Of a stretch of DNA of 64,000 nucleotides, positions 18,794 to 27,417 are shown one piece after another. Below the pieces are notes generated by a model. The model searched no databases. It was not told the DNA's origin and worked only from the letters and a program-made list of their open reading frames with translations. Numbering within the stretch: position 1 is the stretch's first letter; every line of letters starts with the position of its first letter. The stretch comes from JAZDFC01 sp043808235 (GTDB taxonomy: Bacteria; Bacteroidota; Ignavibacteria; Ignavibacteriales; Melioribacteraceae), in contig JAZDFC010000110.1 in assembly GCA_043808235.1 (NCBI GenBank), positions 1 to 64,000 of the forward strand, given 5' to 3'. The position numbers and the translations under genes are program-made.

Positions 18794-19801
18794 ATGCGAA
18801 TAACTGTATTGGGAGCCGGAGGCTGGGGTACTACCTTAGCCATCCTACTTCATTTCAATGGTCATCAAGTTGCCGTATGGGAATTTAGTAAAAGCTATGC
18901 GCGCACTTTAAACAAATCGCGCATAAATAAAACTTATCTCCCCGGCATTAAAGTCCCTGAAGAAATAAAAATAACTTCGTCGCTCGAAGATGCCTGCGAA
19001 GGAAGTCATATGATTGTTCTTGCGGTGCCCACCCAATTTATTAGAAGTGTTCTAAAAAAAATGAAGAAATACAATTTCAACGATGCGACTTTTGTAAGTG
19101 TTATCAAGGGAATTGAAAATTCAACACTCATGACGGTTTCTCAAATAATCAAGGAAGAAATTCCCCAGGCTAACGATAATAATATCGCAGTTCTTTCCGG
19201 ACCAAGTCATGCCGAGGAAGTAAGTAGAAAGGTTCCGACTGCTGTCGTAGTCGCCTCAAAAAATAAAGAGACGGCAAAAGGTGTTCAAGCAGCATTTATG
19301 ACGTCGTATTTTAGAGTTTATTATACAACCGACATTATCGGTGTTGAATTAGGCGGCGCATTAAAAAATATTATAGCTATCGGAGCCGGGATTGTAGACG
19401 GTGCAGGATTCGGTGATAATACAAAGGCTGCAATAATGACGCGCGGTGTTCACGAAATAACAAAACTTGGAATAGCCCTGGGCGCAAAACTCGAAACCTT
19501 TGCCGGACTTTCGGGCATGGGGGATTTAATTGTTACCTGCGGAAGCAAACACAGCCGCAATCGTTACGTCGGTGAGCAAATTGGCAAAGGCAAAAAATTG
19601 AAAGATGTAATCAAATCCATGGAAATGGTTGCCGAAGGTGTTGAAACATGCCGTTCGACAAAAGCACTTGCTGCCAAGACAAAAGTAGAGACGCCAATAA
19701 TAAATGCAGTGTACAGCATTTTATTTGAAGAAAAAGATCCCCATAAAGCCACCTACGATTTAATGACGCGCGATATGAAACCAGAATATAGTTTGCGCTG
19801 A
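18794..19801 (+). CDS. gpsA: NAD(P)-dependent glycerol-3-phosphate dehydrogenase
   Basis: A 335-residue dehydrogenase that reduces dihydroxyacetone phosphate to sn-glycerol 3-phosphate for phospholipid synthesis. The Rossmann loop is VLGAGGWGTTLA. Family motifs are LSGPSHAEEV, the substrate-binding ELGGALKNIIAIGAGI, and FAGLSGMGDLIVTC. It is joined to plsY with no gap between stop and start. Confidence 0.96.
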   Translation: MRITVLGAGGWGTTLAILLHFNGHQVAVWEFSKSYARTLNKSRINKTYLPGIKVPEEIKITSSLEDACEGSHMIVLAVPTQFIRSVLKKMKKYNFNDATFVSVIKGIENSTLMTVSQIIKEEIPQANDNNIAVLSGPSHAEEVSRKVPTAVVVASKNKETAKGVQAAFMTSYFRVYYTTDIIGVELGGALKNIIAIGAGIVDGAGFGDNTKAAIMTRGVHEITKLGIALGAKLETFAGLSGMGDLIVTCGSKHSRNRYVGEQIGKGKKLKDVIKSMEMVAEGVETCRSTKALAAKTKVETPIINAVYSILFEEKDPHKATYDLMTRDMKPEYSLR

Positions 19802-19871
19802 CAAAATATTCTCACCTCTTTCAGTTACTATTTTTATATTTCACATATCTAACACAAAATTTAATTAGCTG

Positions 19872-22049
19872 ATGCAGGACTTTCTTTCCCGATCAGTTCA
19901 GTATATTAAAAATGTAGGTCCTAAGCGAGCTGCGTCCTTCCAGTCAATAGGTATTTCAACTATTGGCGACTTATTATTTTATTTCCCTTCCCGGTATCTC
20001 GATAGATCAACGATATTAAATTCAGCAAAAGTGCTTCAGTATGTTTTTAATGGATTCGAAGGTGAGGTAACAATCATCGGCAAAGTTGTTGACCAGGAAA
20101 CAATCCGTTATGGCAGTAAACAAATATTCAAAGTGCAGATGAAAGATACAGCCGGTTATTTTGAATGTGTTTGGTTCCATGGCGCAAAATATTTCAAAGA
20201 TAAATTCAAAGAGGGAGAAGTGTATGCGGTTTCTGCCAAGCCGGTTGTCTCGCGTTACGGGAATCTGCAATTAGCTCATCCCGATTTTGATAAGCTGGCG
20301 GATAAAGAATCGAAAGATTTTTTTAATACAGGGAAGATTATTCCTTTCTATCGGCTGCCAAAGGAATTGAAGGCAACGAACATCGGCGACATTAGTTTAC
20401 GGACAATAATTCACACTGCTGTTGAAAAATATGCGGATGACGTGAGAGAAACCCTGCCGGAAAAACTTATACAGAACTATAATTTCCCCCGTATTGGGAG
20501 CGCTTTGAAAATAATTCACTTCCCCGAATCGGAATCTGAAATAAAAGAAGCTATGGAACGATTTAAATACGAGGAATTGTTTTTTATCGAAGTGTTGGTC
20601 GCCTTAAGAAAGAGGAAAATTAAAACCGGGTTGAATGGAATCTCATTCAAAGTGCGAAGCGCAAGTATAAAACCTTTTCTGGATTCGCTCCCCTTTCATC
20701 TTACGAATGCTCAATTGAAGGTCCTTTCTCAAATTAGATCCGATCTTGAATCCTCACGACCGATGAATAGATTATTGCAGGGAGATGTTGGCAGCGGAAA
20801 AACAATTGTTGCGTTAATTGCTATGTTAATTGCCGCAGATAATGGATTTCAATCTGCTTTAATGGCTCCAACGGAAATTCTTGCTGATCAACATTACCGG
20901 AATATTTCACGGTATTTACAAGGGACAGATATAAATTGCTCACTATTAATTGGCGGGCAGAAGAAATCAGATCGCAATAAAATATTAACCGGAATAAAAT
21001 CCGGTAATAGTAAAATTATTATCGGCACTCATGCTCTTATTGAGGATGCGGTCGCCTTCGACAAATTGGGATTAGTTATTATTGATGAGCAGCATCGGTT
21101 TGGAGTTGCTCAGCGGCAAAAATTAATTTTAAAAAATATGTCGCCGCATGTTTTGGTAATGACTGCAACTCCAATTCCAAGAACATTAACTATGACATTA
21201 TACGGCGACATGGATGTATCGGTGATTGATGAGATGCCCGCAGACAGAATCCCGATTAAAACTGTTTTGAGAGGCGAAAGCAAACTTCCTGATGTTTACA
21301 AATTTATCATAAATAAAATAAAGGAAGGCAATCAGGCGTTTATTGTTTACCCGCTCGTCGAGGAATCTGCTAAATTGGAATTGAAAGCTGCCCAGACTTA
21401 CTACCATGAATTAAAAAGTACTTATCTAAGCGACTGCAGAGTTGGTTTATTGCACGGCAGAATGAATTGGAAAGAAAAAGATGAGATCATGCTGAGTTTT
21501 GCTCGAAAAGAATTTGATGTTCTTATCTCAACAACCGTAATTGAAGTTGGTATAGATATTCCAGATGCGAACATCATTGTAATCAATGACACATTTCGAT
21601 TCGGGCTATCGCAACTGCATCAACTGCGCGGGCGAGTTGGCCGAAGCGGAAAGCAGGCCTACTGCATACTGATTGCCGGAGATGAATTTGCGGTTCGCTC
21701 AACCAAGTTAAATTTTGATTTCGAATATCTCTCGCGTCAGCAAATTGAAAAACATAAGACAATTATCCGGATGAATGCCATGTTGAAATACTCGAGCGGT
21801 TTCGATTTGTCCGAAATCGATTTAAAGCTGCGAGGGCCCGGCGATATATTCGGAATTCAACAAAGCGGTTTTCCAGAATTAAAATTTGCGGACATCATCA
21901 ACGACGGTGAATTGCTAATCAAAGCAAAGTCGGATGCATTCAGCATCATTGACAACGATCCAAACTTCGAAGTTGACGACAACAAAATAATTTTATCCAA
22001 CCTCAGAAAACATTTTCTAGAGAGCATCAACTACTCAAAAATTCTTTAA
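19872..22049 (+). CDS. recG: ATP-dependent DNA helicase RecG
   Basis: A 725-residue RecG that remodels stalled forks and Holliday junctions. An N-terminal wedge/OB domain (about 60-160) precedes two RecA-like domains with Walker A LLQGDVGSGKT, the DEQH box in IIDEQHRFGVAQR, TATPIPRTL, and HQLRGRVGRSGKQAYC. The C-terminal RecG-specific segment (LRGPGDIFGIQQSG) is present. It is somewhat shorter at the N-terminus than the family maximum. It appears to be transcribed alone, 70 bp after gpsA. Confidence 0.96.
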   Translation: MQDFLSRSVQYIKNVGPKRAASFQSIGISTIGDLLFYFPSRYLDRSTILNSAKVLQYVFNGFEGEVTIIGKVVDQETIRYGSKQIFKVQMKDTAGYFECVWFHGAKYFKDKFKEGEVYAVSAKPVVSRYGNLQLAHPDFDKLADKESKDFFNTGKIIPFYRLPKELKATNIGDISLRTIIHTAVEKYADDVRETLPEKLIQNYNFPRIGSALKIIHFPESESEIKEAMERFKYEELFFIEVLVALRKRKIKTGLNGISFKVRSASIKPFLDSLPFHLTNAQLKVLSQIRSDLESSRPMNRLLQGDVGSGKTIVALIAMLIAADNGFQSALMAPTEILADQHYRNISRYLQGTDINCSLLIGGQKKSDRNKILTGIKSGNSKIIIGTHALIEDAVAFDKLGLVIIDEQHRFGVAQRQKLILKNMSPHVLVMTATPIPRTLTMTLYGDMDVSVIDEMPADRIPIKTVLRGESKLPDVYKFIINKIKEGNQAFIVYPLVEESAKLELKAAQTYYHELKSTYLSDCRVGLLHGRMNWKEKDEIMLSFARKEFDVLISTTVIEVGIDIPDANIIVINDTFRFGLSQLHQLRGRVGRSGKQAYCILIAGDEFAVRSTKLNFDFEYLSRQQIEKHKTIIRMNAMLKYSSGFDLSEIDLKLRGPGDIFGIQQSGFPELKFADIINDGELLIKAKSDAFSIIDNDPNFEVDDNKIILSNLRKHFLESINYSKIL

Positions 22050-22251
22050 CGAAAATTTTTCAACTCAATAAAAAAATATTTTCGTCGATGGTGTTGGAAC
22101 AAATTTTAAAAATATTTTTTACAACTCTTGCATATGAAATTTTATTACTTATATTTCCATAAAATTTTTTTCAGGTTATTACATTAGTTCTGTTGAATTA
22201 AATAAAAAGTTTCGGGTTGCACTCACCTACAATTTAAAACCGGAAGATAAG

Positions 22252-23259
22252 TTGTCTTTCGTGAAGGATAGCTCTCTCTCTTTAAATGATTCCACTGAAA
22301 ATGTTCAAGATGAATTTGCGGAATGGGACACAATTGAAACAATCTCTGCCGTAAAGGACGCACTTGCACTGTATCATGATGTGGAAATGATTGAAGCCGA
22401 TGAAAACGCGTTCGAAAAATTGAGGAAGAGTAAACCTGAAATCGTTTTTAACATTGCCGAAGGGAAAAACGGTATAAGCCGGGAAGCACAGATACCGGCA
22501 ATGCTTGATATGCTTGGCATTCCGTGCACCGGCTCGGATGCGCTTACACTTGCAACTTGTCTTGATAAAGCGCGCTCGAAAGAAATTTTATCATATCATA
22601 AAATTCCTACAGCTAAATTTTTCAAGATCGAAAATATTTCCGAACTCGATAATATCGAAATTAATTTCCCGGTGTTCATTAAACCTAATGCCGAAGGTTC
22701 CAGCAAAGGCATTTTTAACGAATCGTATATTTGCTGCATGGAAGATTTGAAAAGCAAATTACAAAAGTATCTTTCAATTTATAAGCAGCCATTCATCGTA
22801 GAAGAATATTTACCCGGTAGAGAATTCACAGTCGCAGTGCTTGGAAACAATGGCGATGCAAGAGTTCTGCCTATTGTTGAGATTAATTTTCATGGACTTC
22901 CGAAAGAAATGAAACCGATTTATTCTTTCGAAACCAAATGGATTTATGACACAAGAGAAACTCCACTTGATATTTTTACTTGTCCGGCTAATATAGATGC
23001 ACAACTCGAACAAAAAATAAGCTCTCACGTTTTACGGACGTACAGAGTTTTAAATTGCCGCGACTGGAGCAGAATTGATGTGCGAATGGATACAAACGGA
23101 GAACCGAATATTATCGAGGTCAATCCGTTGCCGGGAATTCTACCCGACCCGATCGACAATTCATGTTTCCCGAAAGCAGCAAGAACAGCCGGCATTGATT
23201 ACAATGAAATGATTAATTCAGTATTAATCGCTGCGGCAAAGAGACAAGGTTTATTGTGA
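22252..23259 (+). CDS. ATP-grasp enzyme of the D-alanine-D-alanine ligase family (copy 1); true start probably upstream
   Basis: From TTG 22252 the protein has 335 residues. It shows the Ddl/ATP-grasp order: a pre-ATP-grasp domain with VFNIAEGKNGISREAQIPAML, the ATP lobe with FIKPNAEGSSKGI, VEEYLPGREFTVAVLG, and the metal-binding end IIEVNPLPGILPD. The family joins two amino acids or peptides through an acyl phosphate. The reading frame stays open back to 22138, and in-frame bases just upstream encode FRVALTYNLKPEDK, the usual first beta strand. No ATG, GTG or TTG exists there, so an ATT start near 22183 or a sequence error is possible. The next ligase overlaps it by 4 bp. The amino-acid substrates are unknown. 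Confidence 0.85.
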   Translation: MSFVKDSSLSLNDSTENVQDEFAEWDTIETISAVKDALALYHDVEMIEADENAFEKLRKSKPEIVFNIAEGKNGISREAQIPAMLDMLGIPCTGSDALTLATCLDKARSKEILSYHKIPTAKFFKIENISELDNIEINFPVFIKPNAEGSSKGIFNESYICCMEDLKSKLQKYLSIYKQPFIVEEYLPGREFTVAVLGNNGDARVLPIVEINFHGLPKEMKPIYSFETKWIYDTRETPLDIFTCPANIDAQLEQKISSHVLRTYRVLNCRDWSRIDVRMDTNGEPNIIEVNPLPGILPDPIDNSCFPKAARTAGIDYNEMINSVLIAAAKRQGLL

Positions 23260-24332
23260 AAGCAAATTATAAAATATTGATTTGTTACAATGAACCTGTG
23301 GAATTTTTTAATAATTATATCGGGAAGGAAATCACATCACCGGGAGAAAATAACGATCTTTCGGAATCGGCTTTCTTTCACAACCTTGAAACAATTAAAA
23401 ATCTTTTAATACAAAAATTCGAATCCGTGAAAACTTACGGGATAAATAAAAATATCCGTAAGGCCATTAACGACATAGGTAAACTTTCCCCGGATATTAT
23501 ATTCAATTTTGTCGAGTCAGTGGAAGGCGATTCCGTATTTGAAAGTTATATCGCCGGGATGTTCGATATATTCAATATTCACTACACCGGTAACACCGCA
23601 CTCTGCCTCGGCAATTGTTTGAATAAAATCAAGACAAAACAAATTTTACTCTCAAACGATATTAAAACTCCAAGATACATTGTCGGTAAATATCCAAATA
23701 CCGTCCGTTCAAATGAATTCAAGATTTCGTTTCCGGTTATTTTAAAATTGGCCGGTGAAGATGCAAGCATCGGAATTTCCGAGTTCTCGATAGTTGATAA
23801 TTTACGACAGTTGAACGAAAGGCTGGTATTCCTTTATAGCACTTACAAACAAGATGTGCTAATTGAAGAATACATCGAAGGCCGCGAACTGAACGTCTCG
23901 ATACTCGGTGATGAGGTGTTGCCAATTTCCGAAATTGATTTTACAGGATTGCCCGACAATCTTCCAAAAATTATTACATACGAAGCCAAGTGGTCACCCG
24001 ATAGCGTTTACTATGAATACACAAATCCAAAACTTGCAGACGACTTGAAGCCGAAATTGCTCGAAAGAATTAAACGAACTGCCCTTGCCGCTTATCATGC
24101 AATGGGATGCCGCGATTACGTGAGAGTTGATATTAGAATCTCGAAGCGCGATGTCCCATATGTGATCGAGATTAATCCGAATCCGGATATTTCACCCGAT
24201 GCAGGATTTGTACGGGCAGCAAAAAATGCGAATATCTCTTACAGCGATATGCTTTATAAAATCGGCATGTTCGCAATTCAAAGAAAGAAAAATGATACGC
24301 AGATTAGAGAAAAAAGACCGGCCGCAAGTTGA
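23256..24332 (+). CDS. ATP-grasp enzyme of the D-alanine-D-alanine ligase family (copy 2)
   Basis: A 358-residue homologue of the preceding gene that begins at GTG and overlaps the previous stop (GTGA). It has IIFNFVESVEGDSVFESYIAGM, HYTGNTALCLGNCLNK, VILKLAGEDASIGI, IEEYIEGRELNVSILG and VIEINPNPDISPD. The last motif ends in Asp where copy 1 and Ddl have Gly, so substrate or acceptor may differ between the two. Tandem, divergent ligases suggest two successive or heteromeric ligation steps. It overlaps the GNAT gene by 41 bp. It is not the usual ddl of peptidoglycan synthesis by context, since no mur genes are near. Confidence 0.88.
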   Translation: MKANYKILICYNEPVEFFNNYIGKEITSPGENNDLSESAFFHNLETIKNLLIQKFESVKTYGINKNIRKAINDIGKLSPDIIFNFVESVEGDSVFESYIAGMFDIFNIHYTGNTALCLGNCLNKIKTKQILLSNDIKTPRYIVGKYPNTVRSNEFKISFPVILKLAGEDASIGISEFSIVDNLRQLNERLVFLYSTYKQDVLIEEYIEGRELNVSILGDEVLPISEIDFTGLPDNLPKIITYEAKWSPDSVYYEYTNPKLADDLKPKLLERIKRTALAAYHAMGCRDYVRVDIRISKRDVPYVIEINPNPDISPDAGFVRAAKNANISYSDMLYKIGMFAIQRKKNDTQIREKRPAAS

Positions 24333-24765
24333 ATCAATCGTAAGAAACATCGAAATCTTCAGTGATGAGGAAAAAGATGTTGCGATGGAATTGATTGACT
24401 TGAGTTTGAGCGACGAAGGGAGCAATTTCTATTTTGTATTTGTGTACGAAGAAGAAGGAAATATTCTCGGATATCATTGCACCGGGAAAAGAGCGCTTAC
24501 AAACGGAGTATACGATCTATACTGGATTGTTGTTGATACCAAAATTCACAACAAAGGTATAGGCAAATATTTGCTTCGACATTCCGAAGAGTTCGCTTTA
24601 CAGCGAGGAGGAAGTTTAATTTTAGCTGAAACATCCTCAAGAAAAAGTTATGATGCTACCCGCGGATTTTATGAGAGAAATAATTATTCGGTACTGGCAT
24701 CAATAAAAAACTTTTACTCAGCTGGCGACGATCTAATAGTTTTTGGAAAATACCTAACAATATAA
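24292..24765 (+). CDS. GNAT-family N-acetyltransferase
   Basis: A 157-residue GNAT domain. The acetyl-CoA loop is in the strand VYDLYWIVVDTKIHNKGIGK, followed by LLRHSEEFALQRGG and the C-terminal RGFYERNNY motif. The ATG at 24292 is preferred because it gives the normal GNAT N-terminus (MIRRLEKKDRPQVES); an in-frame ATG at 24199 lies deep within the ligase gene. It is 11 bp upstream of the lysine aminomutase-like gene. In other organisms a GNAT enzyme (AblB) acetylates beta-lysine made by an aminomutase, but this protein is much shorter than AblB, so that role is only a hypothesis. Confidence 0.85.
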   Translation: MIRRLEKKDRPQVESIVRNIEIFSDEEKDVAMELIDLSLSDEGSNFYFVFVYEEEGNILGYHCTGKRALTNGVYDLYWIVVDTKIHNKGIGKYLLRHSEEFALQRGGSLILAETSSRKSYDATRGFYERNNYSVLASIKNFYSAGDDLIVFGKYLTI

Positions 24766-24776
24766 AGGAAACAAAA

Positions 24777-25955
24777 ATGGAACTTTGGCAGCAGATGGTT
24801 CGGGATAGTATCCATACTACTGACCAACTCGTCGAGAAATTTGGCCTTGATAAAAAAGTCGCCGAAGATCTCGATGAATTTTTTCAGGCCCGAATAAATC
24901 CATACTACTTAAGCCTTATCCGGACTCCAGGTGATCCAATATGGCTGCAGTGTGTTCCAAACCATAAAGAACTCGAAGATATCGACGGAGTTGACGATCC
25001 GTTGAATGAAGATGCTATGAGTCCTGTACCTAACATTACTCATCGGTACCCCGACAGATGTCTTTTTTTAGTCACCAGTCAATGCGGCATGTACTGCCGT
25101 TTTTGTACAAGAAAAAGAAAAGTCGGCGATTCAGATAAGATTTCGATGAAAGAACTTGAATCAGCTTTTCGTTACATTGAAAAGCACACCGAAATCCGCG
25201 ACGTAATATTATCGGGCGGTGATCCGCTCATGTTAACAGATGTGATGCTTGAAAAGATTTTAAAGAGATTGCGCGCAATTCCGCATCTCGAAATAATCAG
25301 GCTTGGTACAAAGATGCCGTGCGTATTACCGCAAAGGATTACACCGAAGTTAGTGGAGATGTTAAAGAAATATCATCCCATATATATCAATACACATTTC
25401 AATCACCCATGGGAAATTACTGAAGAAAGTACAAAAGCTATCAAGCTGCTTGTTGAAGCTGGTTGCCCGGTTGGAAATCAGGCAGTGTTGATGAAAGGCG
25501 TTAACGATGATCCGGCAGTGATGATGGAGTTAATGAGAAAGCTGTTGAAGATTCGTGTTAAACCTTATTACTTATTTATGGCTGATAAAACGAAAGGAAC
25601 AAGTCATTTCCGCACATCGGTGGAAAAAGGTCTCGAGATTATGGATGCTTTACGCGGACATACGAGCGGACTTGCAATCCCATATTTTGTTATTGATGCG
25701 CCCGGTGGTGGAGGAAAAATTCCGTTACTGCCGAAATATGTGCTACATCATGACGAAGATACTTTTGTACTGAGAAATTATAAGAATGAGATTTATGTTT
25801 ATAAAGATATAAATCATGCCCAAGAAGAAGTACCGGTTAAATCGAACAAGATTATAGTTGAGAGAGGTAATGGTAAAAATGGTAAAACAACGAAACCGAA
25901 GATTTATGAAGATGTAAGGAATACGAAGGTAGAAGAACCGGTATTTACGAATTAA
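24777..25955 (+). CDS. kamA: Lysine 2,3-aminomutase-like radical SAM enzyme (KamA family)
   Basis: A 392-residue PLP-dependent radical SAM enzyme. The 4Fe-4S cysteines are Cys103, Cys107 and Cys110 in CGMYCRFC. The PLP lysine is Lys314 in DAPGGGGKIP. Asp270 and Asp307 fall exactly 44 and 7 residues before it, the spacing of Asp293 and Asp330 that bind the lysine side chain in clostridial lysine 2,3-aminomutase. Glutamate aminomutases have other residues there. The predicted reaction is L-alpha-lysine to L-beta-lysine. AGGAAAC lies before the ATG. The unusual part is its context: two ATP-grasp ligases and a GNAT enzyme directly upstream. Confidence 0.9.
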   Translation: MELWQQMVRDSIHTTDQLVEKFGLDKKVAEDLDEFFQARINPYYLSLIRTPGDPIWLQCVPNHKELEDIDGVDDPLNEDAMSPVPNITHRYPDRCLFLVTSQCGMYCRFCTRKRKVGDSDKISMKELESAFRYIEKHTEIRDVILSGGDPLMLTDVMLEKILKRLRAIPHLEIIRLGTKMPCVLPQRITPKLVEMLKKYHPIYINTHFNHPWEITEESTKAIKLLVEAGCPVGNQAVLMKGVNDDPAVMMELMRKLLKIRVKPYYLFMADKTKGTSHFRTSVEKGLEIMDALRGHTSGLAIPYFVIDAPGGGGKIPLLPKYVLHHDEDTFVLRNYKNEIYVYKDINHAQEEVPVKSNKIIVERGNGKNGKTTKPKIYEDVRNTKVEEPVFTN

Positions 25956-25969
25956 GTTTGTTCTGGTTG

Positions 25970-25998
25970 CAGGCCGGATACTTACCGGCCTGTATTTT
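25970..25998 (+). terminator. Rho-independent terminator after the ATP-grasp/GNAT/kamA unit
   Basis: CAGGCCGG at 25970-25977 pairs perfectly with CCGGCCTG at 25985-25992 across a seven-base loop, followed by TATTTTAAAG. It lies between convergent genes and works best for the plus strand. Confidence 0.75.
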
Positions 25999-26004
25999 AA
26001 AGTA

Positions 26005-26520
26005 CTATTCGCAATAAAACTTTAAAATATTTATTAAATCTATTTCTAATGTTTCGGCGGGTGTTTCAATAATTCTACCAATTTCATTTCCGTCTTTATA
26101 AAAAATCATTGTCGGAACCAGCATAATATTCATACCATCTGCTTCCGTCGTCATTCCTTTCTTTTGCCTGTCAACGTTTATGAAAGTATAATTTTCTTTT
26201 TGCATTTCGATTATATCAAAAATTTTTAACAGCCGCGGAACTTCTCTTTTGCTGTCGCCGCACCATGTGCCGAGCACAATTGTAACTTTGAAATCATTTA
26301 TTTTTTCTTTCAATCCGATGACGGAAAGAGTATCCACCAAATAGTTTTGATACTCAGTATCGAACCATGATGAAAAGTTCGTATCCCGATATGCTTCACG
26401 GTCGGTAATTCCTACGAGCATTGGTTTCCCGGATTTTTCATCAGTTATTATTTGGAATTCAGTTTGAGCAAACGTTGATGTAGTTGAAAATAGAAAAAGC
26501 AGCAAAGCAATTTTCCTCAC
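26005..26520 (-). CDS. Exported thioredoxin-like protein with a single active-site cysteine
   Basis: A 171-residue protein with a signal peptide (about 1-18, ending TSTFAQ) and a thioredoxin fold. The active-site segment is GTWCGDSKREVPR, with Cys87 but Ser90 in place of the second cysteine. The cis-proline region reads VPTMIFYKDGNEIGR. Such a CxxS centre cannot form the usual intra-site disulfide; it could act as an isomerase-like or sulfur-binding protein, or use Cys170 near the C-terminus. It lies 2 bp after nadK on the same strand, so it may be co-transcribed. Confidence 0.8.
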   Translation of the reverse strand: MRKIALLLFLFSTTSTFAQTEFQIITDEKSGKPMLVGITDREAYRDTNFSSWFDTEYQNYLVDTLSVIGLKEKINDFKVTIVLGTWCGDSKREVPRLLKIFDIIEMQKENYTFINVDRQKKGMTTEADGMNIMLVPTMIFYKDGNEIGRIIETPAETLEIDLINILKFYCE

Positions 26521-26522
26521 AC

Positions 26523-27416
26523 TTACTCCTTCTTTGAATTATTATTATTCCGTAAGTCCAAGCCCCAGTAGAGTTTCTCCCGGAGTATCCTGAAATAATT
26601 ATTTCCAGGCACGTGTACTAAACTCAATGGTTTTTTACTTTTTAATATTTCGATTATAAACGGGGGTTCGAAGTTGTACACTCTCTGACCGTCGCAATTC
26701 ACTTGAACATGGGTATGCATTGATTTTACTTCGATGCTCACTTTTTGCCGGCTGTCTAAGACTAAAGGACGCATTGTAAGCGTATGCGGGGAAATCGGAC
26801 TAAGTACGAAAACATCAGCTTGCGGACTAATTATCGGTCCGCCGGTTGAAAGCGAATACCCGGTTGAGCCAGTTGGCGTAGCTACTATAATTCCGTCGGC
26901 AGCAAAGGTTGCCACATATTCATTATCAACCTTTACGGTAAGCTCAATCATTTTTGGCCATCCGCCTTTATCGATGACAATATCGTTGATGGCATATAAT
27001 CTTTTATTTGAAGGCAGCGCAAAAGATTCGAGCGCCATTCTTTTTTCGATTGAATAATTTCCGTCTTTGATGTTATCAATCAATCCGGTTACATTATCCA
27101 CATCAACTTCAGCCAAAAAACCAAGTTTACCAAAATTTAATCCCACTACCGGCGAACCGGAATTGCGCGCTTCATAAGCTGTGTTCAGCATTGTTCCATC
27201 GCCGCCTATTGAAACGACCACATCACTTTTGGAAGCGAGTAATCCGTGTTCAAGAAATTTACTTTTATCAACCTTCAACTTTAGTGAACCGGAATACTTA
27301 AGAAGTGACTCGCTCAATAAAAAATCAATTTTTTTCTTCGATAGGTTAAGCAGAAGTCGATTTACGACATCAAAGATGCCGGCTTTAGTTGTATTAGGAA
27401 TAACTCCAATAATCAT
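26523..27416 (-). CDS. nadK: NAD kinase
   Basis: A 297-residue NAD kinase that phosphorylates NAD to NADP. The catalytic GGDGTML lies at 71-77, NFGKLGFLAEV follows, and the NAD-binding PTGSTGYSLSTGGPI and C-terminal beta-sandwich region are complete. The ATG at 27416 gives the standard N-terminus MIIGVIPN and has GGAG just upstream; a longer in-frame start would overlap the preceding gene. The glycosyltransferase gene ends two bases ahead, so the two are coupled. Confidence 0.96.
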   Translation of the reverse strand: MIIGVIPNTTKAGIFDVVNRLLLNLSKKKIDFLLSESLLKYSGSLKLKVDKSKFLEHGLLASKSDVVVSIGGDGTMLNTAYEARNSGSPVVGLNFGKLGFLAEVDVDNVTGLIDNIKDGNYSIEKRMALESFALPSNKRLYAINDIVIDKGGWPKMIELTVKVDNEYVATFAADGIIVATPTGSTGYSLSTGGPIISPQADVFVLSPISPHTLTMRPLVLDSRQKVSIEVKSMHTHVQVNCDGQRVYNFEPPFIIEILKSKKPLSLVHVPGNNYFRILREKLYWGLDLRNNNNSKKE

Positions 27417-27417
27417 T

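Noticed and set aside
22049..22085. Hairpin after recG (ACGAAAAT with ATTTTCGT)
   Set aside because: The 8-bp stem is real, but it is A+T-rich with no T-run after it on the plus strand, so it is not a convincing terminator.
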